A DNA stretch of 37,945 bases from JBDTNK01 sp039933775 (lineage in GTDB: Bacteria > Chloroflexota > Limnocylindria > QHBO01). Each line of letters starts with the position of its first letter. Position 1 is the first letter of the stretch. The translations under genes were made by a program, and so were the position numbers. The DNA is taken from contig JBDTNK010000014.1 of NCBI GenBank assembly GCA_039933775.1, forward strand, positions 1 through 37,945, in the 5' to 3' direction. Below are positions 24,163 to 32,258 of the stretch, one piece after another. The notes under the pieces were generated by a model, which was given only the letters and a program-made list of their open reading frames with translations, did no database searches and was not told the DNA's origin.

Positions 24163-24266
24163 GGGTCGCACCGCCGGGTCGCGCCGTTGGGTCGCGCAGC
24201 CTCGCGGGCCGGTGGTCGCTGAGGCGTGGTCGCTGTGGCGTGGTGGCTGGGTCGTGGTCGTGAGGC
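24163..24266. repeat. Two short tandem arrays upstream of the PHP gene
   Basis: GGGTCGC occurs three times at 13-bp spacing (24163-24169, 24176-24182, 24189-24195). Then a 14-bp unit tggtcgctgaggcg repeats about four times with decay (24213-24266). Both lie in the 697-base gap 24131-24827, where I see no convincing gene. Confidence 0.65.
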
Positions 24267-24287
24267 CATCTCGGTGGCGTCCACCAA

Positions 24288-24305
24288 TATATCGTTAGTG
24301 ATATA
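24288..24305. promoter_or_regulatory. AT-rich palindrome, operator-like
   Basis: TATATC-GTTAGT-GATATA: perfect 6-bp arms in a region otherwise about 70% GC. Such ATATATC/GATATAT palindromes resemble operators of PadR-type repressors, an inference from form. It is 158 bases upstream of the PHP start and about 140 upstream of the RNA-like structure at 24429. No regulator gene of that type is in the window. Confidence 0.45.
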
Positions 24306-24428
24306 GCCGCCGAGTGAGCGAATCCGCCTCCTGGGGAAGGCAGCAGTTGCCCCGGCGCCTCGACGCCGCCATTCGCCGTTTGCCGTGCTGAGCGCCATGG
24401 AGCGGCGACGGGTCGTACTCTCGCCAAG

Positions 24429-24536
24429 GTGAGGCTTACGACACCAAACCAAGCCCGGAGCCGCCCAGAGGAGGCTATCTCTCAGCTGGTGCGTGTTAGC
24501 GCGCATGAGTGGCCCGATCGGCGTCGTCAGCCTCAC
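24429..24536 (+). other. 108-nt segment closed by a 14-bp inverted repeat (possible structured RNA)
   Basis: GTGAGGCTTACGAC (24429-24442) pairs with GTCGTCAGCCTCAC (24523-24536) at 13 of 14 positions. TACTCT (24416-24421), a -10-like box, lies seven bases upstream. A hairpin CTCA-CACGG-TGAG and a longer pair CAAGGTTT/AAACCTTG (24594-24601, 24655-24662) follow. A 62-codon frame starts with the GTG at 24429 but has no recognisable protein features. It fits no riboswitch class I know. Confidence 0.3.
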
Positions 24537-24714
24537 ACGGTGAGAATTAGTCGCGACGCAAGCGATCAGCTCGCGAGCTCGAGGCGCACCCAGCAAGGTT
24601 TCCCGGAGCGGAGCTAACGGTGAGGCACAAGGCAACGTTTCGGCCGAGGCGTCCAAACCTTGTCTGGCTGAGCAACTGTGGGTCAATTCCGGGCCTGCCT
24701 CTGGCCCTGGTTCG

Positions 24715-24777
24715 CCGTTGGCACCGCTGGCGGGCAACTCGCGGTGGCTGCCTCTCCGTTAGCACCGCTGGCGGGCA
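24715..24777. repeat. 22-bp direct repeat pair
   Basis: CCGTTGGCACCGCTGGCGGG and its near copy with A for G at position six occur at 24715-24736 and 24756-24777, 41-bp period, one mismatch. Only two units, not a CRISPR array. Confidence 0.7.
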
Positions 24778-24780
24778 CCT

Positions 24781-24798
24781 TCGAGGGGCAGCCCTCGA
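24781..24798 (-). terminator. Small hairpin downstream of the phosphotriesterase gene
   Basis: TCGAGGG-GCAG-CCCTCGA, a perfect 7-bp stem about 30 bases past the stop of the minus-strand gene at 24828. No T-tract. Confidence 0.35.
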
Positions 24799-24827
24799 CG
24801 GGCAATCCCCGGCCTCCGGCGGGCAAG

Positions 24828-25766
24828 CTACGGGATCGTCAGAAGGCGCCGCGGGTTGTCGACCGTCATCTGCGTGATCTCGCCCTCTGCCACCGCGGCG
24901 GTGCGCAGACTGGGCAGGAAATGTTGCTGCAGGTAGACGTACCCGAAGCCGCCGTTCGCCTTGAGCTGGCTGTTGTGGCAGACATCCTGGCTCAGCAGCA
25001 GCTGCGAACCGTAGCCACGCTCCAGGAGCTCGACCACGATCTCGATCAGGCGCGGCTCGGCGTGCTCCTCGCTCGCAAACCGATGTCCCAGGAAATCGAA
25101 CTCCAGGTTCGCCCCGCGGTCCAGGATGACCAGGTAGTGGTCGAGGTCGACGTATGAATCGGCATGCCCGATGACGACGCGCGACGGGTCCACGCCCTCC
25201 CCGATGAAGATGGCCAGCTGCGCCTGGCCGACCGGTGATTGCACGGCGTGGGTCGTGAGCGCCATGCCGGTCTCGCGCGCCGCGCGCGCCGCCGCCCGAT
25301 GCACCCGCTCTTCCTGCGCGCTGATCCACGGCTTGTCGGTCCCGATCTCCCCGATGATCCCCGGACGGATTCCGCTTCCGCCGACGCCGTCACGGAACTC
25401 GGCGATGAGCTCCGCCGCCAGGTCATCAGCGGAGCGACGGTCGATCAGCGCCTCGGCCGGGTAGTAGGCCTCGCGGTACCAGCCGCAGCCCATCACGATC
25501 TGGACGCCGGTGGCGGTCGAGAGGCGGCGCAGGCGCCCCGGATCGCGGCCCACGCCCGGCAGGGTGAGGTCGACCAGCGTTCCGCCGCCGCGGCGACGGA
25601 ACTCGTGCAGCTCCTCGCCGATGAGCTCGTCGTCCGGAGTGAGCTCCCAGTAGTCCCATCGGTCCTTCACATGCCAGAGCGCGATGGCGGTGTGCTCGTG
25701 GGGCAGCGTGAAGCCGGCGCGTTCGGGAGGGATCGGGCCGGTCACGGTCATGACGTGGGATGGCAT
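24828..25766 (-). CDS. Phosphotriesterase-family metal-dependent hydrolase
   Basis: 312-aa amidohydrolase-superfamily protein of the phosphotriesterase (PTE/PHP/PTER) family: TIM barrel with a binuclear metal centre. Ligands are visible in order: His23 and His25 (LPHEHT), Glu140 (GIIGEIGTD), His173 (TTHAV), His201 (VIGHADS) and Asp261 (LLLSQDVCH). Glu140 stands where true PTE has a carboxylated Lys; the E. coli phosphotriesterase homology protein also uses Glu, so this belongs to the homology-protein branch rather than organophosphatases. Lactone or phosphoester hydrolysis is possible; the substrate is unknown. The start is MPSHVM (25766) or the Met five codons later. It is divergent from the GDH-like gene across a 97-base gap. 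Confidence 0.88.
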   Translation of the reverse strand: MPSHVMTVTGPIPPERAGFTLPHEHTAIALWHVKDRWDYWELTPDDELIGEELHEFRRRGGGTLVDLTLPGVGRDPGRLRRLSTATGVQIVMGCGWYREAYYPAEALIDRRSADDLAAELIAEFRDGVGGSGIRPGIIGEIGTDKPWISAQEERVHRAAARAARETGMALTTHAVQSPVGQAQLAIFIGEGVDPSRVVIGHADSYVDLDHYLVILDRGANLEFDFLGHRFASEEHAEPRLIEIVVELLERGYGSQLLLSQDVCHNSQLKANGGFGYVYLQQHFLPSLRTAAVAEGEITQMTVDNPRRLLTIP

Positions 25767-25819
25767 GCCGCTAGTCTGCCGCAGGCGGTCGCGAGGCGTG
25801 AGGCATCGGGCGCATCCGG

Positions 25820-25825
25820 TATGCT
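25820..25825 (+). promoter_or_regulatory. -10 box (TATGCT) of the GDH-like gene
   Basis: TATGCT 38 bases before the ATG at 25864 in the gap between divergent genes. Matches the TAnnnT pattern used elsewhere in the window. Confidence 0.4.
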
Positions 25826-25863
25826 CCATCCGGATCGCAACCTGAGCCACACGAGGCGCCTCG

Positions 25864-27132
25864 ATGCCACAAGACTCTTCCGCCGGTGCACGGCCCAACC
25901 TGTGGTCGATTGCGCAGCGCCGCCTCGATGACGTGGCTGGCCGCCTCGGGATCGATGATGGCATGCGCCGCGTCCTGCGCGAGCCCAAGCGAGAGCTGAC
26001 GGTGCACTTCCCGGTGACGATGGACGACGGCCACGTGGAGGTCTACGCCGGCCACCGCGTCCACCACAACGTCAACCGCGGCCCGGCGTATGGCGGCATC
26101 CGCTACGTGCCGGACCTGCGCCTCGATGAGATCCGGGCGCTCGCCATGTTCAACAGCTGGAAGGCGGCGCTGGTCGAGATCCCGTTCGGCGGCGCGATGG
26201 GCGGCGTGCGCGTGAACCCGAAGCGCCTCTCCGCGCAGGAGCGCGAGGGCCTGACGCGCCGCTTCGCGACGGAGATCGCGCCGCTCACCGGGCCGGATCG
26301 CGATATCCCCGCGCCCGACGTCAACACCGGCTCGCAGACCATGGCCTGGATGATGGACACCGCCTCGATGCACCGCGGCTTCACGGTGAGCGCCGCGGTC
26401 ACCGGCAAGCCGCTCAGTGTCGGCGGATCGCAGGGCCGGCGCGAGGCGACCTCGCGCGGCGTCGTGCGCGTCATCGCGGCGGCCGCCGCGGCGCGCAACC
26501 TGGAGCTGCGCGGCGCGCGCATCGCGATCCAGGGATTCGGGCGCGTCGGGACGATCGCCGCGGAGCTGCTCGACGAGGCGGGCTGTCGGATCGTGGCGAT
26601 CGCGGACGACCTGACCGGGGTGCAGGCAGCCGAAGGCATCGAGGTCGCCGCCGCGGTGAGCTGGATGCGCGAGCGCGACACGATCGAGGGCATGCCGGGC
26701 GTCGACGGGGTTGCCAAGGCATCCGTCTTCGAAGCCGACTGCGACATCCTGGTGCTGGCTGGCCTCGAGCACCAGATCGTGGCCGAGAATGCCGAACGGG
26801 TTCGGGCCGGCATCATCGCCGAGGCAGCGAACGGCGCAGTCTCCCCGGAGGCCGATGCGTCGCTCCACGCGCGCGGCATCGAGGTCATTCCCGACATCCT
26901 GTGCACCTCGGGCTCGACGGTCGTGGGCTACTTCGAATGGGTGCAGGACATGCAGGCCTTCTTCTGGAACGAGGGCGAGGTGGCGGCGCAGCTGGACCGG
27001 GTCATGGATCGAGCGTCGAAGGGCGTGCGCGACATGGCGCAGCGCGAGAACGTCGATCTGCGAACGGCGAGCACCATGGTCGCGGTCGCCCGCGTCGCGG
27101 AGGCGACGACCCTGCGCGGCCTCTACCCGTAG
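25864..27132 (+). CDS. Glutamate dehydrogenase-like protein lacking two active-site lysines
   Basis: 422-aa member of the Glu/Leu/Phe/Val dehydrogenase family. The fold is complete: N-terminal substrate domain (1-180), Rossmann domain with IQGFGRVGTIAAELLDE (about 218-234) and the C-terminal VVGYFEWVQDMQAFFWNE helix. Two hallmark lysines are missing. GPxKGGxR reads GPAYGGIR (Tyr76 for the substrate-binding Lys), and GGAKGG reads GGAMGG (Met112 for the catalytic Lys). Lys100 (NSWKAAL) and the catalytic Asp152 (APDVNTG) remain. A standard dehydrogenase reaction is unlikely; a regulatory subunit, like the non-catalytic GdhA subunit of Thermus glutamate dehydrogenase, is one possibility. No catalytic partner is in the window. 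Confidence 0.85.
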   Translation: MPQDSSAGARPNLWSIAQRRLDDVAGRLGIDDGMRRVLREPKRELTVHFPVTMDDGHVEVYAGHRVHHNVNRGPAYGGIRYVPDLRLDEIRALAMFNSWKAALVEIPFGGAMGGVRVNPKRLSAQEREGLTRRFATEIAPLTGPDRDIPAPDVNTGSQTMAWMMDTASMHRGFTVSAAVTGKPLSVGGSQGRREATSRGVVRVIAAAAAARNLELRGARIAIQGFGRVGTIAAELLDEAGCRIVAIADDLTGVQAAEGIEVAAAVSWMRERDTIEGMPGVDGVAKASVFEADCDILVLAGLEHQIVAENAERVRAGIIAEAANGAVSPEADASLHARGIEVIPDILCTSGSTVVGYFEWVQDMQAFFWNEGEVAAQLDRVMDRASKGVRDMAQRENVDLRTASTMVAVARVAEATTLRGLYP

Positions 27133-27272
27133 GACGCCTACCCGTACACCTCGTCCCGCGCGGCGGAGGTCCGGCAGGCACCGCCGCGCGCGCAGGCCCG
27201 ATTCGTGCGACGATCGGCTCCCGGCCTGGATTCCGCATGACAGGTCAAACGACCCACATGATGGAGTGACCC

Positions 27273-28202
27273 ATGACTGACGGCGCCACGCGCGACCTGC
27301 TGATGCAGCTCGAGCCGACGGCGGGAGCGCTGCTCAATCGTCATCTCGGCATGACGAAGGAGTGGTTCCCGCACGACTACATCCCCTACTCGCTTGGGCG
27401 CGACTACGACAAGGAGCCATGGACGCCGGACCAGCCCAGGCTGACCGGCGTTGCGCAGACGGCGTTCGAGGTCAACCTGCTGACCGAGGACAACCTGCCC
27501 TCCTACCACCGCGAGATCTATCGCATGTTCGCTGGCGGCGACGACGCCTGGATGACCTGGGTCAACCGATGGACGGCGGAAGAGGGCAGGCACGCCATCG
27601 TGCTGCGCGACTACCTCGTCGTGACGCGCAACATCGATCCGTACTCGCTGGAGCGTGCGCGCATGGCCCAGGTCCAGGCCGCCTACCACCATACGAATGA
27701 CAGCAGCGTGCTGCGTGGACTTGCCTACGTCGCCTTTCAGGAGCTGGCCACGCGCATCAGCCACCGCAACACGGGACGCTATTCATCGGACCCGGTTGCG
27801 GATCGGATCATGGCGCGCATCGCCGCCGATGAAAACCTGCACATGGTCTTCTACCGCGACATGCTGAGCGCGGCCGCGGAGATCGATCCATCCGGCGTCG
27901 TCGAAGCCGTCGCTGACGAGGTGATCGGCTTTGAGATGCCCGGAGTCGGGATGGCCGGCTACATGCGCAAGGCGGCGCAGATGGCCAGGGCGGGGATCTA
28001 CGACCTGCGCATCCATCACGACGAGGTCATCTGGCCGATCCTGCGCCACTGGCGCATCTTCGAGCTCGAGCAGCTTTCGCCACGCGCCGAGGCTCGACGG
28101 AGCGAACTGGCGACCTTCCTGGGCGAGCTCGACCGACAGGCGTCGCGCTTCGAGGCACGACGCGCAGCCCACTCCGCACGGGAAGCCGAGCGGGCCGGCT
28201 AG
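27273..28202 (+). CDS. Acyl-ACP desaturase (soluble diiron)
   Basis: 309-aa soluble desaturase of the stearoyl-ACP Delta9 desaturase family (plant FAB2, mycobacterial DesA), introducing a double bond into acyl-ACP with O2 and reductant. The diiron ligands are in order: Glu72 (LLTEDNLPSYH), Glu104 and His107 (TAEEGRHA), Glu157 (FQELATRISH) and Glu187 with His190 (ADENLHMVFY). The N-terminal PWTPDQPRLTGV region and the RNIDPYSLERAR segment are also family-typical. GGAG about eight bases before the ATG supports the start. It follows the GDH-like gene by 140 bases; a 27-base stretch before the ATG has no stop-rich structure. Suggests membrane-lipid unsaturation independent of membrane desaturases. 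Confidence 0.92.
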   Translation: MTDGATRDLLMQLEPTAGALLNRHLGMTKEWFPHDYIPYSLGRDYDKEPWTPDQPRLTGVAQTAFEVNLLTEDNLPSYHREIYRMFAGGDDAWMTWVNRWTAEEGRHAIVLRDYLVVTRNIDPYSLERARMAQVQAAYHHTNDSSVLRGLAYVAFQELATRISHRNTGRYSSDPVADRIMARIAADENLHMVFYRDMLSAAAEIDPSGVVEAVADEVIGFEMPGVGMAGYMRKAAQMARAGIYDLRIHHDEVIWPILRHWRIFELEQLSPRAEARRSELATFLGELDRQASRFEARRAAHSAREAERAG

Positions 28203-28210
28203 CAACCGGA

Positions 28211-28579
28211 TCAGCCTGCGGCGACCCTCGGGCGCAGCACGGCCTGGTCAGGTTGGTCCGGCTGATCGAAGAGCTGCTGCGGCTCATTGAGATCGACGCC
28301 GGTCGCGGCCTCGAAGCGCCGCTTGAACCACAGGTCGTGCGGCGCAAGGCTCACGGCCAGGAGTGAGAGGGCATGGCCCAGGTCGTCGCTCTCGATCGTC
28401 CCGATCAACAGCTCCCCCGCCTCTGGGCCGCCCAGCGACCAGGTGGCGAACCTGGCCCCGATCCGTCGCGCGGACAATTCCTGCTCGGCACGGCGCGAAC
28501 CAGCCAGCTCAGCGGCGAGCTCACGGGCCGCCTCCCCCCGGCCGGGCAGGATTCGAACGACGATGCAGCGTGTCTGCAT
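28211..28579 (-). CDS. DUF6176-like small protein
   Basis: 122-aa protein starting MQTRCIVVRILPGRGEAARE. The pattern of an N-terminal beta strand with LPG, a long helix, a second strand (ARFATWSLGG), a second helix and a C-terminal HDLWFKRRFEAATG resembles DUF6176, a dimeric alpha/beta-barrel-like family of unknown function. ATG 28579 is preferred to an earlier start at 28615 because similarity begins there. It converges with the desaturase, stops eight bases apart. The Asp/Gln/Pro tail (residues about 100-115) is not family-typical. Confidence 0.55.
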   Translation of the reverse strand: MQTRCIVVRILPGRGEAARELAAELAGSRRAEQELSARRIGARFATWSLGGPEAGELLIGTIESDDLGHALSLLAVSLAPHDLWFKRRFEAATGVDLNEPQQLFDQPDQPDQAVLRPRVAAG

Positions 28580-28714
28580 GGGTGCGAGATTGACCGATGC
28601 CGCGGCGGCGCACATCCGAATGCGCCTTAGATTTCCCGTTGGAGCGCCTTAGATGGCCCGGATGCCCCACGCCTGCGGCGTGTCCCACCCGTCGCGCCTC
28701 GGAAGGCGCCGATG

Positions 28715-29065
28715 TCAGATGCCGGATCCGTACGCCCAGTCCTGCGACCAGGTCGAGTCATCGTCGTAAGTGACGATGACTCGCCCTCCAGACTCGAGCC
28801 TCTCCGGTGAGCACGGAGGATTGCGCTCGCAGGTAACCGTGACCCGAACGACGGTGCCCGCGCCGCTCGGCTGGGGACCGGCGATCGCATTCGACGCATA
28901 GTCGTGGCAGCTCTCGGCGGGCACATCGCGGCACTCGATCAGATCCGTTGTCGATGGCCGGGGCGAGATCGCGGGCGGTGAGGGCTCCGAAGAGGTCGAC
29001 GGTCCCGGCCCACAAGCCGCCAGCACCAGAGCAAAGAGTGGCGCCAATCGAGGTGCGACTAGCAT
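28715..29065 (-). CDS. Small lipoprotein, unknown function
   Basis: 116-aa predicted lipoprotein: signal peptide MLVAPRLAPLFALVLAAC with lipobox LAAC and Cys18, then a Ser/Pro-rich linker (19-42) and a compact beta-rich domain with four cysteines (CRDVPAESCHDYASNA, CERNPPCSPERL) likely forming two disulfides. A GATAAT sequence about 36 bases upstream (29106-29101) may be its -10 box. The flanking gaps (28580-28714 and 29066-29169) show no further gene. I recognise no family. Confidence 0.6.
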   Translation of the reverse strand: MLVAPRLAPLFALVLAACGPGPSTSSEPSPPAISPRPSTTDLIECRDVPAESCHDYASNAIAGPQPSGAGTVVRVTVTCERNPPCSPERLESGGRVIVTYDDDSTWSQDWAYGSGI

Positions 29066-29169
29066 GGGGTGACTGCACATTGCTCGATCATGCTCACGAC
29101 ATTATCGAATTGCTTGCCTTGCGGGCGCATCAGGATTCGCCTTAGATCTCGGGCCTTGGTTCCTCAGAT

Positions 29170-32100
29170 TCAGCCGATGGTGCCCGGGGGCCGTCCCGCC
29201 ATCGCCGGAAGTCCCAGCCCGGCGGCGGCCATTGCGACGCGGTTGTCGACGCCGAGTTTGCCTTTGATGTTCGTGACGTGGACGCTCACCGTCTTCGAGC
29301 TGATGAAGAGCAACGTCGCGATCTCCGCATTCGAGCGGCCAGCTGCGACGAGCGCAAGCACCTCGCGCTCCCGCGGCGTAAGGTCGATGCCGGGCCGTCC
29401 GACGGGGCCGTTGGACCCGCCGACGGCGGCGACCCGCAGCCGCGCACGATGCGCGAGATCGTCGATCCACTCCAGCAGCGGCCTCGCACCGAGACGAGCC
29501 GCGACCTCACGAGCGGTCTGTAGGGCTCGCTCGGCATCCGGACGCGCGCCGCCGTGCGCCAGCCATGCCTCACCCTCACGCCACCGCGCGATCGCCGCAT
29601 CGAAAACGTGCTCCTGGGCCCCGAGCTCCTCAGCTGCCTCTGCCCAGCGTTCCGGCTCCACCTTGCCCAGGGCCCGCCCGCGCTCCGCCCGCATCCAAAG
29701 CTCGTCCATGATCGCGTGCCGCCCCGGGCGCTCGACCGCCGCGCGGAGGGCGGTCAGGTGGCCCTCAAAGCGTTCCATCAGCGCTGCAGCCTCCGCCGCG
29801 AGCTCGCCGACAGCCCCCGCATCGTTGCGAGCTCGGGCCATCGCTGCCAAGTCGGCCACGGCCCACATGGCGCGGATGAGCAGCCAGCGCCACTCTGAGG
29901 ATCGGACCGGCTGTCCCTGCGCCTCGATCGCCGCGATCCCGGCCTGCGCGTGGCGCAGCGCGACCTCCGGCTTGCCCGCCATGAGGGCGACGTGAGCCAG
30001 CTGCTCTTGCGGCCCCGTCCAGCCGGTGACCCGCTCGGCCGAGGGCGGAATATCCCACTCCCCGATGGCGCTGCGCACCTCGTCCCACGCTCCGCGCGTC
30101 GCCGCGAACTCGGCACGCACCAGCCCGAGCCAGCGCAACGGCAGCCCGGGCATGGCGCGCGACAGTCCTTCGGCGATGAGGCGCTCCGCGAGATGCCACT
30201 CGCCCAGGAGGTAGGCACGATCGACGGCGATCGCGGTCATCGTCGCGCCGTAGGTGTACTCCACGTGTGCATTCGCGAGCCGCTCCAGCCCTTCGCGCAC
30301 GACGTCGAACGCGTCGCGCAGCCGCCCGCCGGCGTGCAGCGCCTCGGACAGGTTCGAGCGCTCGACCGCCTCGTCGGCGAGGCGACCATCGGCCATCGCG
30401 ACCTCGACCGACGTCTGCAGCTCGTCGATCGCGCCGTCCACCTCCCCGAGCAGCAGGAGCGCCGTCCCCAGCGTTCCGCGCGCCCTTCCTTCCTCCTCGG
30501 CCGCGCCGACCGAGCGCGCGACAGTGACAGCCTCTCGGGCAAACTGCAACGCTTCCTCGAGATTCGGCCCCATGAGCAGCGCCGACGCCAGGCGCGAGAG
30601 CACCCGCGATCGCGCCGCCCTCTCCGGCGCTGCCGGAACGATGCGAACCGCCTCGCGTCGGTGGCTGGTGAACCCCTCCCGATCGCCGGCCAGCCAGTAC
30701 GCCTCGCCGACGCGTGCGTGCAACAGGCCTAGGGCGACCGGTTCGTTCGGATCAGCCAGCGCCAGGCAGTCCTCCCAGAGCTGGATCGCGCGCGCGAACT
30801 CGCCACTCCCCTCGGCCGCCTCGGCTGCCATGCGCGCCAGCTCACCGAGCGTGACGTTCTCGGCATCGAGCGCCGCCGGCTCGGCCTCGGCGATGGCCAG
30901 CGCTCGTTCGAGGTGGTCGAATGCCTCGGCCTGGGCGAACGCATCGCTCGCGGCGCGCGCGGCGACGAGGAGTGCCGGCAGCGCGCGGCGCTCCTCCCCG
31001 GCGCGCAGCCAGTGGTTGGCGAGCTCGGCGGCCGCCCGTGGCGGCGACGGATCGCCCAGCGACGGCATGCGGTCGAGCGCCTCGGCGTATGCACGATGCA
31101 CGCGCAGCCGCTCCCCGGGGAGCAGGTCGTCGTAGATCGCCTCGGCGATGAGCGGATGGCGGAAGCGATAGCGCCCCGAGGCCGGGTCCGAAGTGATGAT
31201 CGCGCGGTCGACCGCCTCGCGCAGCGACTCCAGCAGCTCCTCGGGAGGCAGGCCGGCCACCGCCTCCAGCAGTGGATGCGTCACTGACAGGCCGACGGAG
31301 ATCGCCCGCAGGAGCCGCCGCGTCCGGTCGGTAAGGCCGCGCGCACGCGCCAGCAACACCCCGCGCAGCGTGTTCGACAGGACGATCGGCTCATCACCGC
31401 CCGGTGCCACGAGCTCCTCGGTGAAGAAGGCATTGCCGTCGCTGCGGGCGTACGTCTCGGTCAGCAGGTCGGTCGACGGCCGGTGACCGAGCAGCGCGGC
31501 CACCTGCTCGTCATGCTCGGCCCGCGTGAAACGCTCCAGGCGGAGCTGTTCGACGAGTGGCAGCCGGCCGATTTCGGCGAGGAGCGGAGTGAGCGGGTGC
31601 CGCGAATGGACAGCATCGGTCCTGACGGTGGCGATGAGCAGCACGCGTGCCGAATCCAAGGTTCGGGCGAGGAAGCCGATGAGCTCGCGCGTCGAACGGT
31701 CCACCCACTGGAGATCCTCGACGACGAGGATGAGCGGGGCCTGGCGCCCGAGGCGACCGAGCAAACCGAGCAACTGTCCGTAGAGACGCGTCTGGGCGAG
31801 GCCAAGGGCCGGGCCTGCACCGCGTTCGCCGAGCGTCGGTTCCAGCTCCGGGAAGAGCAACGCGAGCTCCGGTCGGGCGCGGCCGATGGCTTCATTGGCG
31901 TCTCTATCGCCCTCCATCGCCGCCTCGACGATCGGCCGCAGCGCCTCCAGCAGCGGCACATAGGGCAGGTTCGCCTCTTCGATCTCCATCGCGCCGCCGA
32001 CCAGGGAGCGTCCTCCCTCCCCCGCCACGCGGGTGCAGAGCTCCTCGACGAGCCGCGACTTGCCGACGCCCGCCTCGCCGAGCACCACGACGATTGCCGA

Positions 32101-32196
32101 CGATTCGCCGGCGGCAGCTCGGGCATAGAGCGACTCGAGCCGCGCAAGCTCGGCGGTTCGCCCGATAAAGACTGGGCTGGATCCGGTTCGGGCCAT
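29170..32196 (-). CDS. LuxR-family ATPase regulator (LAL/MalT-like)
   Basis: 1008-aa transcriptional activator of the large ATP-binding LuxR type. The N-terminal AAA/NACHT-like ATPase has Walker A GEAGVGKS (40-47), Walker B LILVVEDLQWVDRS and a sensor-like RVLLIATVRTD, followed by a winged-helix region (about 270-360). Residues about 380-900 form an extended TPR-like helical array with many Ala/Leu/Glu-rich pairs, the likely ligand or partner sensor. The C-terminus is a LuxR/GerE DNA-binding helix-turn-helix (LTPREREVLALVAAGRSN, then FISSKTVSVHVTNIK). Start MARTGSSP is supported by TACTGT five bases upstream, giving a leaderless mRNA. It is divergent from the AraC-type gene, which it may regulate. 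Confidence 0.93.
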   Translation of the reverse strand: MARTGSSPVFIGRTAELARLESLYARAAAGESSAIVVVLGEAGVGKSRLVEELCTRVAGEGGRSLVGGAMEIEEANLPYVPLLEALRPIVEAAMEGDRDANEAIGRARPELALLFPELEPTLGERGAGPALGLAQTRLYGQLLGLLGRLGRQAPLILVVEDLQWVDRSTRELIGFLARTLDSARVLLIATVRTDAVHSRHPLTPLLAEIGRLPLVEQLRLERFTRAEHDEQVAALLGHRPSTDLLTETYARSDGNAFFTEELVAPGGDEPIVLSNTLRGVLLARARGLTDRTRRLLRAISVGLSVTHPLLEAVAGLPPEELLESLREAVDRAIITSDPASGRYRFRHPLIAEAIYDDLLPGERLRVHRAYAEALDRMPSLGDPSPPRAAAELANHWLRAGEERRALPALLVAARAASDAFAQAEAFDHLERALAIAEAEPAALDAENVTLGELARMAAEAAEGSGEFARAIQLWEDCLALADPNEPVALGLLHARVGEAYWLAGDREGFTSHRREAVRIVPAAPERAARSRVLSRLASALLMGPNLEEALQFAREAVTVARSVGAAEEEGRARGTLGTALLLLGEVDGAIDELQTSVEVAMADGRLADEAVERSNLSEALHAGGRLRDAFDVVREGLERLANAHVEYTYGATMTAIAVDRAYLLGEWHLAERLIAEGLSRAMPGLPLRWLGLVRAEFAATRGAWDEVRSAIGEWDIPPSAERVTGWTGPQEQLAHVALMAGKPEVALRHAQAGIAAIEAQGQPVRSSEWRWLLIRAMWAVADLAAMARARNDAGAVGELAAEAAALMERFEGHLTALRAAVERPGRHAIMDELWMRAERGRALGKVEPERWAEAAEELGAQEHVFDAAIARWREGEAWLAHGGARPDAERALQTAREVAARLGARPLLEWIDDLAHRARLRVAAVGGSNGPVGRPGIDLTPREREVLALVAAGRSNAEIATLLFISSKTVSVHVTNIKGKLGVDNRVAMAAAGLGLPAMAGRPPGTIG

Positions 32197-32201
32197 GCCC
32201 A

Positions 32202-32207
32202 ACAGTA
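32202..32207 (-). promoter_or_regulatory. -10 box (TACTGT) of the LuxR-family gene
   Basis: TACTGT ends five bases before the ATG at 32196 in the 62-base gap between two divergent regulator genes; leaderless transcript implied. Confidence 0.45.
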
Positions 32208-32258
32208 CCCCTGCATGTCGCGGATTGAGCAAGAACGATCAAGTCTCGAGGTGGTCCG

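Noticed and set aside
24131..24427. N-terminal extension of the PHP protein
   Set aside because: It would translate tandem GGTCGC-type repeats and the AT-rich palindrome; similarity begins at MPEPRDVV.
24715..24777. Repeats reminiscent of a CRISPR array
   Set aside because: Only two 22-bp units with a 19-bp gap, and no Cas genes.
29066..29169. A further small gene between the lipoprotein and the LuxR regulator
   Set aside because: No start with a ribosome site or conserved peptide; only a possible -10 box (GATAAT).
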